NCBI GenBank assembly: GCA_028292345.1
Contig: JAQGMN010000207.1
Location: 1 to 10,678 of the forward strand
Length of the DNA stretch: 10,678 nt
Source of the DNA: Polaromonas sp.
GTDB lineage: Bacteria; Pseudomonadota; Gammaproteobacteria; Burkholderiales; Burkholderiaceae_C
Direction: 5' to 3'
Under the pieces are notes generated by a model. That model saw only the letters and a program-made list of their open reading frames with translations. It did no database searches and was not told where the DNA came from. A program made the translations under genes and the position numbers. Position 1 is the stretch's first letter, and each line of letters begins with the position of its first letter. This document shows positions 1 to 7,147 of the stretch, one piece after another.

Positions 1-120
1 CCGGGTGCCGCCGAATTCGACCAGCACCGAGCCTTCGGCATGCACCGTGTAGTGGCGGGTGATGCGGATGGGGCGCAAGGCATCGGGCGCGCGTGCATTG
101 GTTCGTTGGATCGGGCTCAT
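1..120 (-). CDS. rph: RNase PH, N-terminal part (runs off the window)
   Basis: RNase PH is a phosphorolytic 3'-5' exoribonuclease that trims tRNA precursors and helps degrade structured RNA in the cytoplasm. Only the first 40 residues lie in the window, starting at the ATG read from 120 down to 118. They begin MSPIQRTNARAPDALRPIRI and continue with an HAEGSVLVEFGGT segment; the R-x-x-D-x-LRP-x-x-I stretch and the EGSVLVEFG strand are typical of the RNase PH amino end. The rest of the gene, with the catalytic site, lies beyond position 1. It follows the phosphatase gene on the same strand after a 95-base gap, so it may be the third gene of the kinase/phosphatase transcript. The ribosome binding site is weak (a GAGAAAG about 10 bases upstream). 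Identification is by sequence style and neighbourhood; the short fragment is the main limit. Confidence 0.88.
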   Translation of the reverse strand, partial: MSPIQRTNARAPDALRPIRITRHYTVHAEGSVLVEFGGTR

Positions 121-215
121 GGTGACAACTTTCTCGATGGAAAACGCAGGATGCGCTAGAAATGGGATACAGGCTTGCCGGGCCCATCGGGCCGGGTCGG
201 GCTGAACGGCGCCGG

Positions 216-1118
216 TCAGGCTTTCCTGGCAGCCGAACGGCGAATGGCCGCGTTGATTTCGGCAATCGAGCGCTCGATCATGGCTTCATCGAGGTCGTCG
301 GCCTGGGTGTCAAAGCCTCCGGCATCCAGGGTGGAGGCAAAACCGCCGTCCATCGCGCTGTCGGCAGGGCCGAGGCGTGTGGCCGCAAACGCATCGGGCG
401 TTTCCCATTCCATCGCCAGGACGGTGACATTGTCGCCGTGCTCGCCGCCGGCCAGCAAGGCGCTTTCGACCAGCGCCGGGACCGCCTTGGACACGCTCTG
501 GCGGCCCAGTTGCGCAACGATTTCCGCGTCGCCCAGGCTGCCCCACAAACCGTCCGAGCAGAGCATCAGTTTGTCGCCCTGGTGCAGGGCAAACGGACCG
601 GACATCTCCAGCGTGGGCTTGGCGGGCGAGCCCAGGCAGGTGAACAGGATGTTGCGGTTCACGGGTTCGAACTCGTGCACACCGGCCCGCTCCTGCTCAA
701 GGAATGAATGGTCGCGGGTGCGCAGCAGCAACTGGCCATCGCGCACCAGGTACAGGCGGGAATCCCCGCAATGCACCCAGGTGGCGCTGGCGCCCTGCAC
801 CACCGCCGCCACCAGCGTGGTCCGAGGGGTGTCGAGCATGCCTTTCTGGGCCGCATGGCGAACGATCCGGTGGTGCGCCGCCATCACCGCGCTGGCCAGG
901 AATTCAGCCGGATTGGCGACCGTGGGCCTGGCTTCCTTCTGGTACAGGGCCGAAATCGTGTCGAGCGCGAACTGGGCGGCGACTTCCCCTTCAGGATGTC
1001 CGCCCATGCCGTCGGCCAGCACGAACAGGCCCGACTCGCGCGTGTAGCAGTAGCCCATGCGGTCTTCGTTCATCGCCCGGCCGCCGATGCGGCTGAGCTG
1101 AAAAACCGAAAATTTCAT
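216..1118 (-). CDS. PP2C-family serine/threonine protein phosphatase
   Basis: This 300-residue protein is a metal-dependent (Mg/Mn) protein phosphatase of the PP2C/PPM family, expected to remove phosphate from Ser/Thr in the cytoplasm. Visible family motifs in order are N-E-D at 17-19, DGMGG at 36-40 (metal-binding Asp and Gly), GDSR at 118-121, SDGLW at 188-192 and GDN at 228-230. These are the metal-coordinating acidic residues, so the enzyme should be active. The catalytic fold ends near residue 237. A tail of about 60 residues follows, acidic around 270-278 and ending in a basic, probably helical stretch; this tail is not part of the core family fold. There is no signal peptide or membrane segment. 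The ATG start overlaps the stop of the upstream kinase gene as ATGA, indicating translational coupling. The obvious inference is that it opposes that kinase, dephosphorylating either the kinase or its substrates. Confidence 0.93.
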   Translation of the reverse strand: MKFSVFQLSRIGGRAMNEDRMGYCYTRESGLFVLADGMGGHPEGEVAAQFALDTISALYQKEARPTVANPAEFLASAVMAAHHRIVRHAAQKGMLDTPRTTLVAAVVQGASATWVHCGDSRLYLVRDGQLLLRTRDHSFLEQERAGVHEFEPVNRNILFTCLGSPAKPTLEMSGPFALHQGDKLMLCSDGLWGSLGDAEIVAQLGRQSVSKAVPALVESALLAGGEHGDNVTVLAMEWETPDAFAATRLGPADSAMDGGFASTLDAGGFDTQADDLDEAMIERSIAEINAAIRRSAARKA

Positions 1119-2122
1119 TTGAACCGGGTTCCCAGCACATTGGCCTTGCGCGCGGTTTTCTTGGTGTCGGTCACCACGCTGTCAAACTGCAGCCGGACCC
1201 GTTCGCCGACCGTGAGCTTGGTGTAGCGGCGTGCGCTCTCGCGGCTGAGCTCCTTCTGCAGGGCGAACACCGACTGGGGGCGGGTCAACGGGTCCAGCGC
1301 CATGCACCATTGGACGACCTCGATCAGGTTGTCGGAATACACGCCGCGCAGCCGGGACAGCGACAGCGACAGCCGGTCCTTTTCAATCCGCTGCGGCGCA
1401 TCGTTGGGCGGATAGCCCTGCATGCTGGCGTAGATGCACGCGCCGATCGCATAGATGTCGGTCCACGGGCCCATGGACGAGTCGCGCCGGTACATTTCGG
1501 GTGCGGCAAAGCCGGGCGTGTACATGGGCCGGATGAAGTTGCCCTCCTTGCTCAGCACCTCTCTGGCAGCGCCAAAGTCGATCATCACCGCACGGTTGTC
1601 GTCGGTGATGAAGATGTTGGCCGGCTTGATGTCCAGGTGCAGCATCTTGTGCTGGTGCACGATGCGCAGCCCGCGCAGGATTTCGTCGAACAGCGAGCGA
1701 ATCGTCGACTCGCGGAACACCTTGGGTTTTTTCAAATCGCGGGCGGTGATGATGAAATCCTGCAGGGTCCCCCCCTCCAGGTAGTTCATCACCATGTAGA
1801 CGGTTTCGTTTTCACGGAAAAAGTTCAGCACGCTGACCACCGAGCCATGTGAAATCTGGGCCAGCGAGCGGCCTTCCTCGAAAAAACTCTTCAGGCCCAG
1901 GCGGTAGAGCGAAAGTTTTTCGGGCAGCACCTGCGGCAGCAATTCACCGGCGGCACGGCTGGCCAGGGACGAAGGCAGGTACTCCTTGATGGCAAACTGC
2001 TGGCCCTCGCTGTCAACGGCCAAGTAAACTACACCGAATCCACCCGCCGAAAGCTTTCGCTCAATGCGATAGCCCCCGATCGTGGTGTCAGGCGGCAGGG
2101 GCGAAGGCTTGACCTTGGACAT
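1115..2122 (-). CDS. Hanks-type serine/threonine protein kinase, cytosolic
   Basis: A 335-residue eukaryotic-like Ser/Thr protein kinase. Motifs in order: glycine-rich loop SAGGFG at 25-30, the ATP-anchoring lysine K46 in AIKEYLP, a helix-C glutamate candidate at E82/E83, the catalytic loop HLDIKPANI at 162-170 with catalytic D164 and K166, the DFG metal-binding motif at 182-184, an activation segment with several Ser/Thr/Tyr, and APE at 207-209. All catalytic residues are present. The catalytic loop reads HLD instead of HRD, so the arginine that usually contacts a phosphorylated activation loop is missing. The kinase fold ends near residue 293; the remaining 40 residues are basic with no recognisable domain. 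No membrane helix or extracellular sensor is seen, unlike PASTA-type kinases. The ATG at 2122 is preceded by only a weak AGAGA element. The gene is divergent from yicC across 68 bases in which I see no clear promoter, and is coupled to the phosphatase downstream. Its substrate is unknown. Confidence 0.93.
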   Translation of the reverse strand: MSKVKPSPLPPDTTIGGYRIERKLSAGGFGVVYLAVDSEGQQFAIKEYLPSSLASRAAGELLPQVLPEKLSLYRLGLKSFFEEGRSLAQISHGSVVSVLNFFRENETVYMVMNYLEGGTLQDFIITARDLKKPKVFRESTIRSLFDEILRGLRIVHQHKMLHLDIKPANIFITDDNRAVMIDFGAAREVLSKEGNFIRPMYTPGFAAPEMYRRDSSMGPWTDIYAIGACIYASMQGYPPNDAPQRIEKDRLSLSLSRLRGVYSDNLIEVVQWCMALDPLTRPQSVFALQKELSRESARRYTKLTVGERVRLQFDSVVTDTKKTARKANVLGTRFK

Positions 2123-2190
2123 AAATTCTCTGGTGGGCTGGGCAGAAGGTCACCCAGTCTCTTCTCTCTTTAGGAAGGCGTAAAAAGCGA

Positions 2191-3108
2191 ATGTCAGTTT
2201 ACAGCATGACGGGCTATGCAAGCCTGCAGTCCAGCACCGCGCAGGCCGCCCTCGAAACCGAACCGTCACAGGGCAGCAGTTCGCGGCTGGGCATTGAAAT
2301 CCGTTCCGTCAACAGCCGCTTTCTGGACCTGGCCTTTCGCCTGCCCGATGAATTGCGCCAGGCCGAGCCTGCGCTGCGCGAACTGCTGACCGGCAAGCTC
2401 AAGCGCGGCAAGGTCGAGGTGCGCGTTTCGCTGGAAAGCACGGCGGCCAGCAGCCTGCGCGCGCCAACGCCAGCCACGCTGCAGCGGCTGGGTTCGCTGG
2501 AAGACAGCATCAAGTCCTGGCTGCCGCAGGCTGCGCCGCTCAGCGTGGCGGACGTGCTGCGCATTGCCACGAACGAAGACAAGAAGCCGCACGACTACAG
2601 CGAGGAGTTGCTCCAGACCGCCCGCCACGCGGTACACGAGTTGATGGCGGCGCGTGAGCGCGAGGGCGCGCGCCTGAGCCTCATGCTGCAGGACCGGACA
2701 GCCCAGTTGCGGGCGCTGGCCGAATCGGCCGTGCCCATGGTTCCCAAACTGGTCGAGCAGCAGAAAACCCGCTTTCTGGAACGCTGGAAGGAAGCGCTGG
2801 CGCTGGGCAGCAGCAGCGTGCTGCCGGAAATCGCCCAGGACCGGGCGCTGACCGAGGTGACCGCGTTTGCCATCCGGATCGACGTGGCCGAGGAAATCAC
2901 CCGCCTGGCATCGCACCTCGATGAAATCGACCGCCTGCTGGCCGGCGGCGGCGAACTGGGCAAGCGCCTGGACTTCCTGATCCAGGAACTCCACCGCGAG
3001 GCCAACACCCTGGGCTCCAAATCGGCGTCGCTGGAACTGACGCGGGTGTCGGTCGACATGAAGGTGCTGATCGAGCAGATCCGCGAGCAGGTGCAGAACA
3101 TCGAATGA
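2191..3108 (+). CDS. yicC: YicC family endoribonuclease
   Basis: A 305-residue protein of the YicC/YloC family. It opens with MSVYSMTGYA, has the RSVNSRFLDLAFRLP segment near 38-52 (compare RSVNQRYLE in the E. coli protein) and the KRGKVEVRVSLE strand near 71-82. It ends with a highly conserved DUF1732 region: RLDFLIQELHREANTLGSKS at 259-278 and VLIEQIREQVQNIE at the extreme carboxyl end. Members of the family have been reported as metal-dependent endoribonucleases that act on RNA including small regulatory RNAs. It is slightly longer than E. coli YicC (287 residues), owing to a looser Ala/Ser-rich segment around residues 14-32. The ATG at 2191 lies 12 bases after AGGAAGG, a rather long spacing; an ATG at 2206 (residue 6) is an alternative. 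It heads the yicC-gmk-rpoZ-spoT series. Confidence 0.94.
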   Translation: MSVYSMTGYASLQSSTAQAALETEPSQGSSSRLGIEIRSVNSRFLDLAFRLPDELRQAEPALRELLTGKLKRGKVEVRVSLESTAASSLRAPTPATLQRLGSLEDSIKSWLPQAAPLSVADVLRIATNEDKKPHDYSEELLQTARHAVHELMAAREREGARLSLMLQDRTAQLRALAESAVPMVPKLVEQQKTRFLERWKEALALGSSSVLPEIAQDRALTEVTAFAIRIDVAEEITRLASHLDEIDRLLAGGGELGKRLDFLIQELHREANTLGSKSASLELTRVSVDMKVLIEQIREQVQNIE

Positions 3109-3122
3109 CGTCACAAACTTTC

Positions 3123-3143
3123 AACAGCTTCTAAATCAATAGC
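3123..3143 (-). repeat. Short dispersed intergenic motif, copy 1
   Basis: Read on the minus strand, this 21-base element begins GCTATTGATTTAG and ends AAGCTGTT. It matches 17 of 21 positions of a second element in the window at 8587-8607 on the plus strand. It fills much of the 53-base gap between yicC and gmk and leaves gmk without a good ribosome binding site. I recall similar AGCTGTT- or AGCTGCT-containing sequences in many Comamonadaceae intergenic regions, but this is memory and was not checked. Confidence 0.4.
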
Positions 3144-3161
3144 AAACATCGCTCGCCAAGT

Positions 3162-3782
3162 ATGGACTATCCCGGAAATCTCTTTGTAGTAGCCGCCCCC
3201 AGCGGGGCCGGCAAATCCAGCCTGGTCAAGGCCCTGATGGAACTCGATTCGGCCATCCAGCCGGCCGTCTCGCACACCACCCGACCGCCGCGCGGGCAGG
3301 AAAAACACGGCAGGGAATACTTTTTTCTCTCGCCCGAAGAGTTTGACGGCATGGTGGCACGCGATGCCTTCCTGGAATGGGCGCATGTCCACGGCCACCG
3401 CTATGGCACGTCGCGCCACACCATTGAAGAGCGGGTTGCGCATGGCGCCGACGTGATCCTGGAAATCGATTTCCAGGGCGCCATCAACATCAAGCGGATT
3501 TTCGCCAACGCCATCCTGATCTTCATTCTTCCGCCCAGTTGGGAAGAACTGCGCTCTCGCCTGCAGCGCCGCGGCGAAGACAGTCCGGAGGTCATCGAAT
3601 TGCGGCTGCAGAACGCGGCCGTGGAAATGGCACAGGCGCAAAAATTCGACTTCGTTATAATCAATGAGTTGTTTGAGCGGGCAGTTTTCGACTTGAAAAC
3701 CATTGTGCATGCCCAGCGGCTGAAATATTCGGCCCAGCGACGCGCCAGAGCCGAGACGTTTTTGGCGCTTCACATTCCCTAA
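3162..3782 (+). CDS. gmk: Guanylate kinase
   Basis: Guanylate kinase transfers phosphate from ATP to GMP, giving GDP, which feeds GTP, dGTP and (p)ppGpp synthesis in the cytoplasm. The 206-residue length is normal for the family. The P-loop APSGAGKSS is at 12-20. The GMP-binding motif SHTTRPPR is at 37-44, followed by the G-REYFFL segment at 50-56. YGTSR at 81-85 and EIDFQGA at 101-107 are also classic. All expected binding residues are in place. The ATG at 3162 gives the standard amino end a few residues before the P-loop, but no Shine-Dalgarno element is visible before it, so translation may be inefficient or depend on yicC. It lies 53 bases after yicC and 39 before rpoZ on the same strand; a gmk-rpoZ-spoT order is also found in E. 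coli. Confidence 0.97.
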   Translation: MDYPGNLFVVAAPSGAGKSSLVKALMELDSAIQPAVSHTTRPPRGQEKHGREYFFLSPEEFDGMVARDAFLEWAHVHGHRYGTSRHTIEERVAHGADVILEIDFQGAINIKRIFANAILIFILPPSWEELRSRLQRRGEDSPEVIELRLQNAAVEMAQAQKFDFVIINELFERAVFDLKTIVHAQRLKYSAQRRARAETFLALHIP

Positions 3783-3821
3783 ATAACCGTCCCCAAGTCG
3801 ACGATCACCTGAAAGAACCCC

Positions 3822-4025
3822 ATGGCCCGCATCACCGTTGAAGACTGCCTTGAAAAAATCCCGAACCGCTTCCAGCTGGTTCTGGCGGCCACCTACCGTG
3901 CCCGCATGCTCAGCCAGGGCCATGCCGCCAGGATCGAAAGCAAGAACAAGCCCGGCGTCACCGCCTTGCGGGAAATTGCCGCAGGCAAGGTGGGCCTGGA
4001 AATGCTGAAAAAAGTACCAAACTAA
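3822..4025 (+). CDS. rpoZ: RNA polymerase omega subunit
   Basis: A 67-residue omega subunit, the small RNA polymerase component that clamps the beta-prime chain and promotes its assembly. In proteobacteria it also forms part of a (p)ppGpp binding site. The sequence MARITVEDCLEKIPNRFQLV and the following LAATYRAR are the family signature, covering almost the whole conserved region. The carboxyl end is short compared with the roughly 90 residues of E. coli omega, as is usual in beta-proteobacteria. The ATG has only a weak purine-rich element (GAAAGAA) upstream. It sits between gmk and spoT and is followed within 16 bases by a strong terminator, so the gmk transcript probably mostly ends here. 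Confidence 0.96.
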   Translation: MARITVEDCLEKIPNRFQLVLAATYRARMLSQGHAARIESKNKPGVTALREIAAGKVGLEMLKKVPN

Positions 4026-4040
4026 AACTGCCAAATTTAT

Positions 4041-4068
4041 AAAAAAGCACCTTTCGAGGTGCTTTTTT
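4041..4068 (+). terminator. Intrinsic terminator after rpoZ
   Basis: A perfect 12-base-pair inverted repeat: AAAAAAGCACCT (4041-4052), TTCG loop (4053-4056), AGGTGCTTTTTT (4057-4068), with the U-run forming the right arm and continuing into CATTTT. The UUCG-type tetraloop is unusually stable. The A-run on the left arm means it can also act on the minus strand. It separates rpoZ from spoT. Confidence 0.93.
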
Positions 4069-4142
4069 CATTTTCAAAATCGTCTAAAGCCATTTTCCAT
4101 CGACTTTATTCAGGTAGCGTTACATTTAGGGATATGAACGCC

Positions 4143-6380
4143 ATGCCGACAACCGCCGTTCCCCACAAGCCGACCCCTGCCGCAGCCAATGCGGCGGCAG
4201 CCAGTTTTGCGGCCCTGACCGCCAAACTCGACTACCTGAACGCCGCCGACATAGAAAGTGTCCGCCAGGCCTACCGCTTTGCCGACCAGGCGCATCTGGG
4301 CCAGCTGAGAAACAGCGGCGAGCCCTACATCACGCATCCGATTGCCGTGGCCCAGCAGTGCGCCGAATGGAAGCTCGATGCGCAGGCCCTGATGGCGGCG
4401 CTGCTCCACGATGCGATGGAAGACTGCGATGTCAGCAAGCCCGAGCTGATCGAGCGCTTTGGCGCGCCGGTGGCCGATCTGGTCGACGGGCTGACCAAGC
4501 TGGAAAAGCTCGAATTCAACACCCGGGAAGAAAACCAGGCGGAGTCTTTCCGCAAGATGCTGCTGGCCATGGCGCGCGATGTGCGGGTCATCCTGATCAA
4601 GCTGGCCGACCGCATCCACAACATGCGAACGCTTGGCGACGCGCCGCGCACGAAATGGAAGCGCATCTCGAGCGAAACGCTGGAAATTTATGCCCCGATC
4701 GCGCACCGCCTGGGCCTGAACTCGACCTACCGCGAACTGCAGGACCGCTCGTTCCAGCATTTGCATCCGTGGCGCTATGCGATTCTGGCCAAGGCCCTGA
4801 CCCGTGCGCGGGGACGCCGGCGCGACGTGATCAAGCGGGTGCAGTCCGAAGTGGAAGCGGCCTTTGCCACGTCGCAGATCCCGGTTCGGATCTACGGGCG
4901 TGAAAAAACGCTCTACTCGATTTACCACAAGATGGACCAAAAGCACCTGTCGTTCGCGCAGGTGACCGACCTGTACGGTTTTCGCGTCATCCTCAACGAG
5001 GTGACGGCCTGCTACAGCGCGATGGGCATCCTGCACCAGCTCTACAAGCCCTTGCCGGGAAAGTTCAAGGACTACATTGCCATTCCCAAGGTCAATGGCT
5101 ACCAGTCGCTGCACACCACGCTGGTCGGGCCCTTTGGCACCAACATCGAGTTCCAGATGCGCACCGATGCGATGCATGTCGTGGCCGAGGCGGGCGTGGC
5201 GGCCCACTGGCTGTACAAGGCGTCCGATCCGAACAGCGACACGTCGCAGCGCCTGGGAACCAAGTGGCTTCAGTCGCTGCTCGACATCCAGCATGAAACC
5301 CATGATGCGGCCGAGTTCTGGGACCACGTCAAGATCGACCTCTTTCCCGAGGCGGTCTACGTCTTCACACCGAAAAGCCAGATCATGGCGATGCCGCGCG
5401 GCGCCACGATTGTCGACTTTGCCTATGCCATCCACAGCGACGTGGGCCACCATGCGATTGCCGCCAAGGTCAATGGCGAGCAGGTTCCGCTGCGCACCGA
5501 ACTGCTGAACGGCGATGTCATCGAAATCATCACCGCGCCGGTTTCCACGCCGAATCCGGCCTGGCTGGGGTTTGTCCGGACCGGCAAGGCGCGCTCGAAG
5601 ATTCGGCATCACCTCAAGAGCATGGCCATCACCGAATCGCAGGAACTCGGTGAAAAAATGCTCGCCCAGGCGCTTCGGGCCGAGGGCATCGACCGGCAGC
5701 GACTTTCGGAAGACGACGACGCGCACCACGCGACCTGGGAAAAAATCCTTCGCTTCACCGGCAACCGTTCTCGCGCCGAGTTGCTGACCGACATCGGCAT
5801 GGGCAAGCGCATTGCCAGCATGATCGCCAAGCGCATCGTCTCGTTCCTGGCCGAGAAAGGCGAGAAACCCGATGCCCTGCTGATGAGCCGGGAACGCTAC
5901 ATTCCACATGAATCCGTTTCGCAAGGCGGCTTGGTGCTCGATGGCAGCGAAAAAAGCTCGGTCCAGTTCGCCCGATGCTGCAGCCCGATCCCGGGCGATG
6001 CCATCGTGGGTTATCTCGGACGGGGCGAAGGCCTGTTCGTGCACACCGAGGACTGCGCGGTAGCCAAGCGGCTTCAGCAACGCGACATTGAGCGCTTCAT
6101 TGCCGTGGACTGGTCGGACGAGCCGACCCGAACGTTTGAAACCAACCTCATGGTCACGGTGTCCAATGGCAAGGGCGTGCTGGCCAAGGTGGCTGCCGCG
6201 CTGGCCGGCGCCGAGGTGGACATCACCCATGTGGACATGGGGCATGAACCGGCCAATGGCGCCACCGACCTGAGGTTCAGCGTGGCGGTACGCGACCGCA
6301 TTCACCTGGCTGCGGCGATGCGCAATGTCAGGCGCACCCCGTCGGTGCTGCGGGTGCAGCGCTTCAAGGCCAGCGTCTGA
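4143..6380 (+). CDS. spoT: Bifunctional (p)ppGpp synthetase/hydrolase, RelA/SpoT family
   Basis: A 745-residue long RSH protein that makes and degrades the alarmone (p)ppGpp. Domain order is: HD hydrolase in the first 200 residues with an intact LLHDAMED motif (H89, D90; degraded in synthetase-only RelA); synthetase about 252-362 with KFKDYIAIPK at 307-316, YQSLHT at 320-325 and EFQMRT at 336-341; TGS about 400-466; a helical region; a cysteine-bearing region with CC at 612-613 and HTEDC at 634-638; and an ACT/RRM domain from about 665 to the end. The basic KFKD (not the EFDD of RelA) together with the intact HD site marks the bifunctional, SpoT-like type. Position after gmk and rpoZ agrees. 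The ATG at 4143 lies 10 bases after AGGGA, while the in-frame ATG at 4134 is only one base after it; both are possible. A GTG at 4059 lies inside the terminator and is unlikely. A separate relA elsewhere is expected but cannot be seen. Confidence 0.96.
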   Translation: MPTTAVPHKPTPAAANAAAASFAALTAKLDYLNAADIESVRQAYRFADQAHLGQLRNSGEPYITHPIAVAQQCAEWKLDAQALMAALLHDAMEDCDVSKPELIERFGAPVADLVDGLTKLEKLEFNTREENQAESFRKMLLAMARDVRVILIKLADRIHNMRTLGDAPRTKWKRISSETLEIYAPIAHRLGLNSTYRELQDRSFQHLHPWRYAILAKALTRARGRRRDVIKRVQSEVEAAFATSQIPVRIYGREKTLYSIYHKMDQKHLSFAQVTDLYGFRVILNEVTACYSAMGILHQLYKPLPGKFKDYIAIPKVNGYQSLHTTLVGPFGTNIEFQMRTDAMHVVAEAGVAAHWLYKASDPNSDTSQRLGTKWLQSLLDIQHETHDAAEFWDHVKIDLFPEAVYVFTPKSQIMAMPRGATIVDFAYAIHSDVGHHAIAAKVNGEQVPLRTELLNGDVIEIITAPVSTPNPAWLGFVRTGKARSKIRHHLKSMAITESQELGEKMLAQALRAEGIDRQRLSEDDDAHHATWEKILRFTGNRSRAELLTDIGMGKRIASMIAKRIVSFLAEKGEKPDALLMSRERYIPHESVSQGGLVLDGSEKSSVQFARCCSPIPGDAIVGYLGRGEGLFVHTEDCAVAKRLQQRDIERFIAVDWSDEPTRTFETNLMVTVSNGKGVLAKVAAALAGAEVDITHVDMGHEPANGATDLRFSVAVRDRIHLAAAMRNVRRTPSVLRVQRFKASV

Positions 6381-6423
6381 AGGGCCTCGCCCCCTTTGCT
6401 CTTGCTTTGGTGAATTGACCGGG

Positions 6424-6996
6424 TCAGGCCCGCCCGGTTGCCGTGCCGGCCCGGGGATAGTCCACCTTCAGCACTTCAAGCAACTGCGATCCCTGGGGGG
6501 TGACCAGCGTCACTTCGTCGCCTGTCCGCGCCTTCAGCAAGGCACGCGCCACCGGCGAAACCCAGCTGATCTGTCCCATGGCACTGACGGCTTCGTCAAT
6601 GCCCAGGATGGTCACGGTTCTTTCAAGCCCCTGGTCATCGGCATAGGTGACCGTGGCGCCAAAAAACACCTGGTCGTTGCCATGGTGGATGCCGGGGTCG
6701 CTGATTTCTGCGATTTCCAGCCGCTGCGTCAGAAAGCGGATGCGCCGGTCAATCTCCCGAAGGCGCTTTTTGCCGTACAGGTAGTCGCCATTTTCCGACC
6801 GGTCGCCGTTGCTCGCCGCCCAGTGAACGATATCGACGACCTTGGGCCGCTCGTTGTCGATCAGGTCGAGCAGTTCCGCCCGCAAGCGCGCATAACCCCC
6901 AGGCGTGATGTAGTTCTTGCCACTGGCCGGCAGGCTGGGTAGGGGTAGTTCGTCCTCGTCGTCCGCATCGGTTTCTTTGGTGAAGGCTTTGTTCAT
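6424..6996 (-). CDS. greB: Transcription elongation factor GreB
   Basis: GreB enters the RNA polymerase secondary channel and stimulates cleavage of backtracked RNA so that elongation resumes. The 190-residue protein shows NYITPGGYARLRAEL at 28-42 and HWAASNGDRSENGDYLYGKKRLREIDRR around 58-85. D65 and E68 in the coiled-coil tip are the acidic pair that positions the catalytic metal. A carboxyl FKBP-like domain spans about 105-182. The YGKKRLREIDRR stretch is more like GreB than GreA, as is the overall length, although an acidic extension (TDADDEDE, 9-16) makes the amino end longer than in E. coli GreB. It is convergent with spoT, with 43 bases between the two stops and no evident terminator. 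The ATG at 6996 has no Shine-Dalgarno element at normal spacing; see the putative extended -10 close upstream. Confidence 0.95.
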   Translation of the reverse strand: MNKAFTKETDADDEDELPLPSLPASGKNYITPGGYARLRAELLDLIDNERPKVVDIVHWAASNGDRSENGDYLYGKKRLREIDRRIRFLTQRLEIAEISDPGIHHGNDQVFFGATVTYADDQGLERTVTILGIDEAVSAMGQISWVSPVARALLKARTGDEVTLVTPQGSQLLEVLKVDYPRAGTATGRA

Positions 6997-7005
6997 GCTG
7001 GCGCC

Positions 7006-7014
7006 AGAATAGCA
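7006..7014 (-). promoter_or_regulatory. Possible extended -10 element for greB
   Basis: On the minus strand TGCTATTCT fits an extended -10 (TG-n-TATnnT). Only 9 bases separate it from the greB ATG, so transcription would begin 0-3 bases before the start codon, giving a nearly leaderless mRNA, consistent with the missing Shine-Dalgarno element. No good -35 element is visible. A promoter further upstream is equally possible. Confidence 0.25.
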
Positions 7015-7052
7015 TTCCTGCGCTCCGCCATTTCCAGCGCCGCATCGCTCAA

Positions 7053-7077
7053 AACGAAAAATCCTGCAATTTTCGTT
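7053..7077. repeat. Inverted repeat between greB and the cysB-type gene
   Basis: AACGAAAA (7053-7060) and TTTTCGTT (7070-7077) form a perfect 8-base dyad with a 9-base centre; allowing one mismatch the arms extend to 10. It lies 57-81 bases upstream of greB and about 175 upstream of the regulator, in the middle of the 255-base divergent gap. It could be a protein-binding dyad or a hairpin; no clean U-run follows it on the plus strand, so a terminator is less likely. Confidence 0.4.
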
Positions 7078-7147
7078 GCCGGTAATTCCTTTTCTGCGCC
7101 ACGTCTACAACGCGGGCACCGGATGCAGTTGGGCATTCGATCTTGGA

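Noticed and set aside
2138..2157. CTGGG/CCCAG inverted repeat in the kinase-yicC gap
   Set aside because: Only 5 base pairs around a 10-base loop, expected by chance in GC-rich DNA; no promoter elements frame it.
3106..3113. TGACGTCA palindrome overlapping the yicC stop codon
   Set aside because: A single 8-base palindrome with no promoter beside it; most likely chance.
3111..4034. A 307-codon open frame on the minus strand opposite gmk and rpoZ
   Set aside because: It spans two real genes and the gap between them and has no recognisable domain; this is a codon-bias shadow.
4059..4142. Upstream GTG start adding 28 residues to SpoT
   Set aside because: The GTG lies inside the right arm of the rpoZ terminator, and the added residues do not look like part of the family.
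4110..6305. A 731-codon open frame on the minus strand opposite spoT
   Set aside because: It mirrors a clearly conserved gene in GC-rich DNA, where antisense frames stay open because of codon bias; its translation shows no recognisable domain and is rich in His, Gly, Arg and Gln in the way of shadow frames.
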